Part shown: piece by piece, positions 58,155 through 64,000 of the stretch
Numbering within the stretch: the first letter of the stretch is position 1
How the letters are laid out: every line of letters begins with the position of its first letter
Made by a program: the position numbers and the translations under genes
The notes under the pieces: model-generated
Databases searched by the model: none
Seen by the model: the letters and a program-made list of their open reading frames with translations, nothing else
Told to the model about the DNA's origin: nothing
Assembly: GCA_003210155.1 (NCBI GenBank)
Contig: QCNC01000001.1
Span: 62,001 to 126,000, forward strand
Source of the DNA: Prochlorococcus sp. AG-424-E18
Lineage (GTDB): Bacteria; Cyanobacteriota; Cyanobacteriia; PCC-6307; Cyanobiaceae
Direction of reading: 5' to 3'
DNA: 64,000 bases

Positions 58155-59573
58155 TTAGTATCTATAAAGCTCTGGTTTGTAAGGTCCTTCAACAGAGACA
58201 TTAATATAGTCAGCTTGTTCCTTAGTTAATTTTGTTAATTTTGCACCAATTTTATCAAGATGTAATCTAGCTACCATTTCATCTAAATGCTTTGGTAAAA
58301 CATAAACCTCCTTAGCATATTTTTCTGACTTATTGAAAAGTTCTATTTGAGCTAATACTTGGTTAGTAAAAGAATTACTCATAACAAAACTTGGATGTCC
58401 AGTGGCACAGCCTAAGTTAACTAATCTACCTTCGGCTAAAAGAATTATTTTATTGCCACTTGGTAAAGTTATGTGATCAACCTGCGGCTTAATATTTTCC
58501 CATGGATAATCTTTCAATGAAGCTACATCAATTTCATTATCGAAATGACCAATATTACAAACTATGGCCTCATCTTTCATCTTGACGAGATTTTCGTTTG
58601 TAATAACTTGATAGTTCCCAGTTGCTGTAACAAAGATATCTATATCTTCCACAACATCGTCTAGCGTAACAACGCTAAAACCTTCCATTGCCGCTTGAAG
58701 AGCACAAATTGGATCAACTTCAGCAACTTTAACTATTGCACCAAGTCCTCTAAGAGACTGGGCTGAACCTTTACCTACATCTCCAAAACCCATTACTAAA
58801 GCAACCTTCCCAGCAATCATCACATCAGTTGCGCGCTTTATGCTATCAACTAAAGATTCGCGACAGCCATATAAATTATCAAATTTGCTCTTGGTTACTG
58901 AATCATTAACGTTGATCGCAGGGAAAGGTAAAGCATTTTGCTTTTGCAGTTGATAAAGTCTTGCGACTCCAGTTGTCGTTTCTTCAGTGACACCAATGAT
59001 ATTACTTTTAATTCTAGAATAGAAGTCACTGTCATTTTCTAATTTAGACTTAATAGAATTGAATAAAGCAATTTCTTCTTCATTACCGGGATTATCTAAA
59101 ACAGACAAATCTTTTTCCGCTTTACTGCCGAGTATCAATAAACCAGTTGCATCCCCACCATCATCAAGAATCATATTTGGAGAGTCTGAGCCCCAATCCA
59201 GAATGAAGTGGGTATATTGCCAATATTCATCAAGTGTCTCACCTTTTTTTGCATATACAGGAATTCCTTGATCTGCAATAGCCGCCGCCGCATGATCTTG
59301 AGTTGAAAAAATATTGCATGAAGCCCATTTCACTTCTGCTCCAAGATCAACAAGAGTTTCTATTAAGACTGCAGTCTGAATAGTCATATGCAAACTTCCG
59401 GCTATTTTTGCACCTTTGAGTGGCTTTTCTGATTGATATTTATCTCTAAGTGCCATTAATCCAGGCATTTCCGTTTCAGCAATTTTAATTTCTTTACGGC
59501 CAAAATCTGATAAGGAGATATCAGCAATTACATAATTTGGTATAGAGGTTTTAACTGAATTTGCGATAACCAT
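58155..59573 (-). CDS. ahcY: Adenosylhomocysteinase
   Basis: A 472-residue enzyme that splits S-adenosylhomocysteine into adenosine and homocysteine. Features are [27 protein letters not shown], the NAD-binding [18 protein letters not shown], and the C-terminal [16 protein letters not shown] with PYKPELYRY. The second ATG (59573) is preferred to 59588 by resemblance to family starts. The tsaE start is only about 40 bp away on the other strand. Confidence 0.97.
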   Translation of the reverse strand: MVIANSVKTSIPNYVIADISLSDFGRKEIKIAETEMPGLMALRDKYQSEKPLKGAKIAGSLHMTIQTAVLIETLVDLGAEVKWASCNIFSTQDHAAAAIADQGIPVYAKKGETLDEYWQYTHFILDWGSDSPNMILDDGGDATGLLILGSKAEKDLSVLDNPGNEEEIALFNSIKSKLENDSDFYSRIKSNIIGVTEETTTGVARLYQLQKQNALPFPAINVNDSVTKSKFDNLYGCRESLVDSIKRATDVMIAGKVALVMGFGDVGKGSAQSLRGLGAIVKVAEVDPICALQAAMEGFSVVTLDDVVEDIDIFVTATGNYQVITNENLVKMKDEAIVCNIGHFDNEIDVASLKDYPWENIKPQVDHITLPSGNKIILLAEGRLVNLGCATGHPSFVMSNSFTNQVLAQIELFNKSEKYAKEVYVLPKHLDEMVARLHLDKIGAKLTKLTKEQADYINVSVEGPYKPELYRY

Positions 59574-59612
59574 ATCTAGTAAATACATTTTCTATTAAAC
59601 TATAAATGATTT

Positions 59613-60062
59613 TTGTGTAATTTTGTGTTTGTTGAGAATTTAAAAGAAACTTTAAATTTAGGGAAAAAACTCTCACACAAATTAAATCCCCAATCAATTG
59701 TTTTATTACAGGGTCCAATTGGGGCTGGGAAAACTTCATTCGTACAAGGGATTGCTAAAGGCTTATCAATCTCTGAGGACATTACAAGCCCTACATTTGC
59801 TTTATCGCATCACTATAACTCCGGAAAAATTCCACTAATTCATCTTGATTTATACAGGTTAGGAAATGTTTCTTCAGCAAAGGAGGTTTTTTTTTCTGAA
59901 GAAGAAGAAGCAATACAAAGACAAGCTATTTTAGTTATTGAATGGCCAGAATTAATAGAACCAGTTATTGATAATTTCTGGAAAATAGAAATTAGTTATG
60001 CAAAAGATTATGGAAGAAACTACGAAATAAGAGATCCCAAAAATTTATTAACCTTTTCATAA
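59613..60062 (+). CDS. tsaE: tRNA threonylcarbamoyladenosine biosynthesis ATPase TsaE
   Basis: A 149-residue protein with Walker A GPIGAGKTSFVQG and the TSPTFALSHHY motif, typical of TsaE, which powers the t6A37 complex with TsaB and TsaD. Start codon options are TTG at 59613 and GTG at 59625; neither has a clear advantage. Its 3' end overlaps the PfkB-family kinase by 43 bases. Confidence 0.88.
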   Translation: MCNFVFVENLKETLNLGKKLSHKLNPQSIVLLQGPIGAGKTSFVQGIAKGLSISEDITSPTFALSHHYNSGKIPLIHLDLYRLGNVSSAKEVFFSEEEEAIQRQAILVIEWPELIEPVIDNFWKIEISYAKDYGRNYEIRDPKNLLTFS

Positions 60063-61018
60063 TAAGGCTGTTGCTCGATGGCGCCTTCACCAAGACAAGT
60101 TAATAATCCACAAACACCTGCGAACTTAATGCAATCTTCTATCTCTTGTTCATTTGAAGGATAGCCAGAAGCAATTAATTTTGAAATTAAGCCGGCTAGA
60201 AAAGCATCGCCTGCTCCAGTTGTATCAACAATTTTTTGTGTAGAAGGAGTTTCTGTAATTCCCTGCAATCCATTGATATACCATTCAACGGGATTTTTTC
60301 CATCAGTTATTATTACATCTGGTCTATTAGACAACTGTTGAGATATTAACAAGGGATTTTCATCCTCAAAAAACAAAGTTGCTTCTTCTTTAGCAAGTTT
60401 TAAAACATTCGCATGATTTAAAAATTTCTTGATTAAATTAACTCTCTCGGCTTTACTAATTTCTGATGAAAAACTTGAGTGATCCCAAAAGACCTCTCTC
60501 CAATTCAAATCAATAACTATTTTGACTTCAAATTTAGTAGCCTGTTCAATAAGAAAAAAAATAGTCTCTGCTGATATTGGAGATGATAATAAGTTCGTAC
60601 CTGTTACCAAATATTTCATTTCTAATAAAGATTTCTCCAAATTTAAAATTTCTTTTTCTATTAATTTCTTGCTAAGAACTTCGTCAGCATAGCAAGCATT
60701 TGAACTTTCCTCAAAGCCTGAAAAAAAACGATCTCCAAATTGATTTCTATCTACATTAACCACACGAGTAGATGAATCATTATTTAATTGCAAGAAATCT
60801 AAATTAACTCCTAATTGATCAAATTGCGAAATAAATTTTTTTCCATAATCATCATTACCCAAACTTCCCATAAATATTGAATCTATTTTTAATTTTCTTA
60901 ATGCACAAGCAACATTAGCCGGGGCACCACCAAAATAATCTTTAAATCCTTTATTTGACTTATTTCTGATTCTGTCTATTAAAGCCTCTCCAATACATAT
61001 AACCTTTTTCCTTTTCAT
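60020..61018 (-). CDS. PfkB-family carbohydrate kinase (fructokinase-like)
   Basis: A 332-residue ribokinase-fold enzyme. The N-terminus is KVICIGEALIDRI, the family GG motif is DYFGGAPANVACAL and the ATP/catalytic motif is VDTTGAGDAFLAGLI with the base Asp. Cyanobacterial members are often called fructokinase; the sugar is not fixed by sequence. Convergent overlap with tsaE of 43 bases. Confidence 0.9.
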   Translation of the reverse strand: MKRKKVICIGEALIDRIRNKSNKGFKDYFGGAPANVACALRKLKIDSIFMGSLGNDDYGKKFISQFDQLGVNLDFLQLNNDSSTRVVNVDRNQFGDRFFSGFEESSNACYADEVLSKKLIEKEILNLEKSLLEMKYLVTGTNLLSSPISAETIFFLIEQATKFEVKIVIDLNWREVFWDHSSFSSEISKAERVNLIKKFLNHANVLKLAKEEATLFFEDENPLLISQQLSNRPDVIITDGKNPVEWYINGLQGITETPSTQKIVDTTGAGDAFLAGLISKLIASGYPSNEQEIEDCIKFAGVCGLLTCLGEGAIEQQPYYEKVNKFLGSLIS

Positions 61019-61107
61019 AAAATTAACGCTTTTTCTTAACTAAGAATAATTTATTAAAAACGAATAATTTTTTTTTGAATTAAAGTTTAATTAAAAACAT
61101 ATTCATA

Positions 61108-62022
61108 GTGTCTTTAAATAAATCTGAAACTTGGAAGTGGAAAAATTGGGAAATTTCTTGGTCTTTATCCAAAGAATCTACTTCTGAAAAAAATATTAAA
61201 ATTTTATTAGTACATGGATTTGGGGCATCAAAAAACCACTGGAGACATAATCAAGATTTTCTTGGTAAATTTTCTAACTGTTACGCAATTGACTTATTAG
61301 GGTTTGGAGAAAGTAGTCAGCCTAGTGCTTTATTAAATTACGAACCTGAGAAAGAAAACTCCACTAAATATTCATTTGACTTATGGGGTAATCAAATATC
61401 AACATTTTGTGCAGAGGTAATAAAATCTCCTGTTTACTTGGTAGGAAATTCAATTGGTGGTGTTATTGCATTGAAAGCTGCTGAAATCCTCAAAAATAAC
61501 TGCAAAGGTGTCATTTTGATTGATTGTGCACAAAGAACTATGGATGACAAACGTTTAAAACAAAGTGATATCTTAATGAATCTACTGAGACCAGTCCTTA
61601 AAACGATAGTCAGACAAAGATTAATTAGTAATACACTTTTTACAAGAGCCGCTAATCCTAAAGTTATAAAGAAAATACTTGAACAAGCTTACCCTTCAGG
61701 AAAAAATATTGATGAAGAATTGATTGATATACTATATCAACCCTCCCAAAGGAAAAATTCTAAAGAAGCTTTTCGTGGTTTTATTAACTTATTTGATGAC
61801 TATCTTGCTACTGACCTTTTCAATAAAGTTGATGCTCCAATTCAACTGATATGGGGAGAGGAAGATCCTTGGGAATCTATAAGTGAAGCAAAAGAGTGGA
61901 AGAAACTATTCAGGAATATCAAAAGATTAGATATTATTAAAGGCGCTGGACATTGCCCTCATGATGAAGAACCTGAAAAAACAAATAAGTTAATAAATGA
62001 ATTTATTCAAGAAACAAAATAA
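61108..62022 (+). CDS. Alpha/beta-fold hydrolase (paralogue of 32623-33522)
   Basis: A 304-residue protein with LLVHGFGASKNHWR, nucleophile elbow VGNSIGG (Ser115), a likely Asp in LIWGEEDPWE and the catalytic His in GHCPHDEEPE. The pattern is the same as in the hydrolase at 32623-33522, including GHCPHDE and the spacing. The start is GTG at 61108. Its end overlaps the sigma factor by 16 bases. Substrate unknown. Confidence 0.85.
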   Translation: MSLNKSETWKWKNWEISWSLSKESTSEKNIKILLVHGFGASKNHWRHNQDFLGKFSNCYAIDLLGFGESSQPSALLNYEPEKENSTKYSFDLWGNQISTFCAEVIKSPVYLVGNSIGGVIALKAAEILKNNCKGVILIDCAQRTMDDKRLKQSDILMNLLRPVLKTIVRQRLISNTLFTRAANPKVIKKILEQAYPSGKNIDEELIDILYQPSQRKNSKEAFRGFINLFDDYLATDLFNKVDAPIQLIWGEEDPWESISEAKEWKKLFRNIKRLDIIKGAGHCPHDEEPEKTNKLINEFIQETK

Positions 62023-63008
62023 GCTTCTACATTATCACTAAGTCTTCTCAAACCTCTTAATCCATCTCTTTCTAGGTTTCTTACCCGATCTCTACTTATC
62101 CCTAGAACTCTGCCTATACCTGTAAGAGACATTGGCTCATCACCATCCATTCCGTACCTCATTCTTAAAACTCTACATTGCAGATCGGGCAATTGATGTA
62201 AAAGGGAATGCAGATCACCTCTCATACAATCCATCTCTATTTGTTCGTCCGGCAAATCCTCGCCACCTGCCAGTAAATCTAATAGGACAGTATCTTCACC
62301 ATCACCGACTTTAGTTTCAAGACTAACTGGCTGTCCAGCTTTGCACATCAAATCTTTAACGTCATCTTCGGGAAGCTCTACGTATTTTGCAAGTTCACTT
62401 ACAGTTGGAGTCCTAGACATTTCTTGGCTGAGCTCTCTTTGACCCTTTTTTAACTTATTCAACATTTCAGTTATGTGAATTGGTAACCTTATCGCACGAC
62501 TTTTTTCAGCTATTGCTCTTGTGATACCTTGCCTAATCCACCAGTATGCATATGTTGAAAACTTATAACCTCTGGCTGGATCAAATTTTTCAACTCCTCT
62601 GACAAGTCCTATAGTTCCTTCCTGAATTAAATCTAAGAGTTCCATATTCCTTTTTGTATATTTTTTTGCAACGCTCACAACCAATCTTAAGTTCGCTGCA
62701 ACCATTCTTTCTTTAGCTCTCTGTCCCGCTCTTAGCCTTTTTTTTATTATGGCAGTAGATAATTTTAATTTGGCAGATAATTCATCAATACTAGGCTTAT
62801 CTCCTGTTAATTCAATAATTTCTAATTCTGCTCTTTCAACTTGCATGTACTCTTGAACTTGTCGACCTAGAGTTATTTCTTGCTCATGCGATAGTAATGG
62901 TACTCTTCCTATATCCCTCAAGTAAGATCGAACAAGATCTACATCATTGCTAGCTTTTATACTTGCTATGGAAGCTAGTTTATTTTCACTTATTGTATCT
63001 GGAGACAT
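62007..63008 (-). CDS. Group 2 (alternative) sigma-70 factor
   Basis: A 333-residue sigma factor lacking region 1.1, so group 2 rather than the housekeeping RpoD. Region 1.2 is DLVRSYLRDIGRVPLLSHEQEITLGRQV; region 2 has NLRLVVSVAKKYTKRNMELLDLIQEGTIGLVRGVEKFD and the -10 recognition TYAYWWIRQGITRAI; region 4 ends SLTGIGRVLGISRDRVRNLERDGLRGLR. It binds core RNA polymerase to direct growth- or stress-specific transcription. The exact cyanobacterial group is not resolved. Confidence 0.93.
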   Translation of the reverse strand: MSPDTISENKLASIASIKASNDVDLVRSYLRDIGRVPLLSHEQEITLGRQVQEYMQVERAELEIIELTGDKPSIDELSAKLKLSTAIIKKRLRAGQRAKERMVAANLRLVVSVAKKYTKRNMELLDLIQEGTIGLVRGVEKFDPARGYKFSTYAYWWIRQGITRAIAEKSRAIRLPIHITEMLNKLKKGQRELSQEMSRTPTVSELAKYVELPEDDVKDLMCKAGQPVSLETKVGDGEDTVLLDLLAGGEDLPDEQIEMDCMRGDLHSLLHQLPDLQCRVLRMRYGMDGDEPMSLTGIGRVLGISRDRVRNLERDGLRGLRRLSDNVEAYFVS

Positions 63009-63060
63009 GAAAGTTTATTGATGTTTTGTAAACAATACCATTAAGAAATGTAAAGTTAAA

Positions 63061-63110
63061 CAAAAAAATCCACATTTTTAAAAAAATGAGGATAAATACC
63101 TAGTGGATTT
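63061..63110 (-). terminator. Intrinsic terminator of mgtE
   Basis: Read on the minus strand: stem AAATCCAC and GTGGATTT (8 bp, positions 63103-63110 and 63066-63073) followed by a T-rich run. The loop is long (29 bases) and holds a small AGG/CCT inner pair. The first stem arm overlaps the mgtE stop codon (63109-63111), a very compact arrangement. Confidence 0.65.
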
Positions 63111-64000
63111 AGATTAATGAAGAACTTAATAACCATTTTGCTGTACTGAGGTAAATAAATACACCAGCAATATCAGTAACAGTTGTAATGAAAGGGGAAG
63201 ACATTAAGGCTGGATCCAATTTCATTCTGTCAAACAACAAAGGGAGGATTGCTCCTGTTGTAGAAGCTAAAGTTGTAATGGATATTAAACTTATTCCCAC
63301 CGCAGAGGCAATTAAAGGTCCTTCTCCTTGCCACCAAGCGAAGGGAAATACTACAAGCATCATGAAAACCCCTAAGAGAGCTCCTGTTATGGCCTCCTTA
63401 ACTACTGCCTTAAATGCACCAAGAGACTTTAATTTTTGAGTACTTAAACCTCTAATAACAACCGTTGAGCTTTGAGCACCAACATTGCCCCCAGTACCTA
63501 TAAGTAATGGAATAAATGCAGCTAATAAAACTATTTCTTTTAATATTTCATCGTTCATAGCAATAACCTTAGTCGTTAAACCATTTGCCAAAACCAAAAT
63601 TAATAACCATAAGATTCTTCTTCGGGCAATCGTAAACAAACTGCTTTGAAAATAATCATCTTCATCCCCCGGTTGCACTGCCCCGGCTGCATAAATATCT
63701 CTTGTTGCTTCTTGTTCTATGACATCAATTAAATCATCTACAGTTACTATCCCAACAAGTCTTTTTTCCTTATCAACGACTGGGAGAGCTAAAAAATCAT
63801 ATCTTTGTATTGCTCTAGCAACCTCTTCTTGATTCGTATTTGTAGAGATATTAACTACATCTCTTGTCATAACGTCTCCAATAGGCTTAGAAGGATCAGC
63901 AGTTACAAGGTCTCTTAAAGAGAGAATACCAGTTAAGTGTCTTTCTTTATCTGTAACATATAAACTATAAATAGTTTCAGTAAATGGGGCTCTTTTTCTG
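63109..64000 (-). CDS. mgtE: Magnesium transporter MgtE (partial, runs off window)
   Basis: About 297 C-terminal residues. The frame stays open to the window edge, so the start and N-terminal domain are outside. Visible are the tandem CBS domains (ETIYSLYVTDKERHLTGILSLRDLV and the LPVVDKEKRLVGIVTVDDLIDVIEQE part) and the membrane half with FIPLLIGTGGNVGAQSSTVVIRGLS and PFITTVTDIAGVFIYL, five hydrophobic segments. Mg2+ sensing by the CBS domains gates the channel in known members. Confidence 0.93.
   Translation of the reverse strand, partial: RKRAPFTETIYSLYVTDKERHLTGILSLRDLVTADPSKPIGDVMTRDVVNISTNTNQEEVARAIQRYDFLALPVVDKEKRLVGIVTVDDLIDVIEQEATRDIYAAGAVQPGDEDDYFQSSLFTIARRRILWLLILVLANGLTTKVIAMNDEILKEIVLLAAFIPLLIGTGGNVGAQSSTVVIRGLSTQKLKSLGAFKAVVKEAITGALLGVFMMLVVFPFAWWQGEGPLIASAVGISLISITTLASTTGAILPLLFDRMKLDPALMSSPFITTVTDIAGVFIYLSTAKWLLSSSLI

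Overview
This window looks like core chromosome of a marine picocyanobacterium, most likely a high-light-type Prochlorococcus. The evidence is strongly AT-rich DNA (by eye, not computed), very tight gene packing with many overlaps, photosystem I genes (psaC, psaD), a cyanobacterial NDH-1 subunit (ndhS), an RpaB-type response regulator, the ho1-pebA-pebB bilin genes with no phycobilisome genes beside them, and a fused panC/cmk gene. The species call is inference from gene content and composition. I see no insertion sequence, prophage, CRISPR array, integrase or other sign of a genomic island. No stretch over 300 bases lacks a gene; the longest gap, 530-824, shows nothing I can name.

Layout. 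1-6 kb: fructosamine-kinase tail, a CAAD membrane protein, a ThiF/HesA-rhodanese fusion, a tandem-duplicated corrinoid adenosyltransferase, larE, speD, recF and tRNA-Arg(CCG). 6-12.5 kb: a leftward run of acetyltransferase-like gene, ppc, gshA, trpE and psaD. 12.5-16.2 kb: a tightly coupled leftward unit mrp-rodA-histidine kinase. 16.4-24 kb: hemF, a cytochrome b6-type cofactor assembly gene, RNase D, an LpxB-like glycosyltransferase, tRNA-Cys, a Wza-like export protein, a two-frame locus of unknown function, and purM. 24-35 kb: panC-cmk, a low-molecular-weight phosphatase, the ho1-pebA-pebB cluster, icd, a sugar-acid kinase, a mutarotase, an alpha/beta hydrolase and a cation/proton antiporter. 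35-39 kb: glgP, two unknown proteins, tRNA-Arg(CCT) and the RNase P RNA. 39-48 kb: rnc, ndhS, rimM, glmS, psaC, acpP-fabF, transketolase, and thiC with a TPP riboswitch. 48-54.5 kb: amidohydrolase, TPR protein, ruvB, smpB, lysS and rpaB. 54.6-64 kb: mreBCD, ssb, a DedA protein, ahcY, tsaE, a PfkB kinase, a second alpha/beta hydrolase, a group-2 sigma factor and mgtE (cut by the window edge).

The genes are mostly housekeeping: carbon flow (ppc, icd, tkt, glgP), cofactors (thiC, panC, hemF, gshA, bilins, corrinoid), translation and RNA processing (tRNAs, rnpB, rnc, rimM, lysS, smpB, tsaE), cell shape (mreBCD, rodA), fatty acid synthesis (acpP, fabF) and photosystem I. I found no clearly new multi-gene system.

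The observations most worth following are single-locus ones. recF has no usable ATG, GTG or TTG start unless a poly-A run is one base different. Two overlapping frames at 22.1 kb would fuse in frame through a 9-bp direct repeat. The histidine kinase has a degraded ATP-binding domain. The ThiF-like enzyme has lost its zinc cysteines. ndhS lies antisense inside an rnc-rimM unit.
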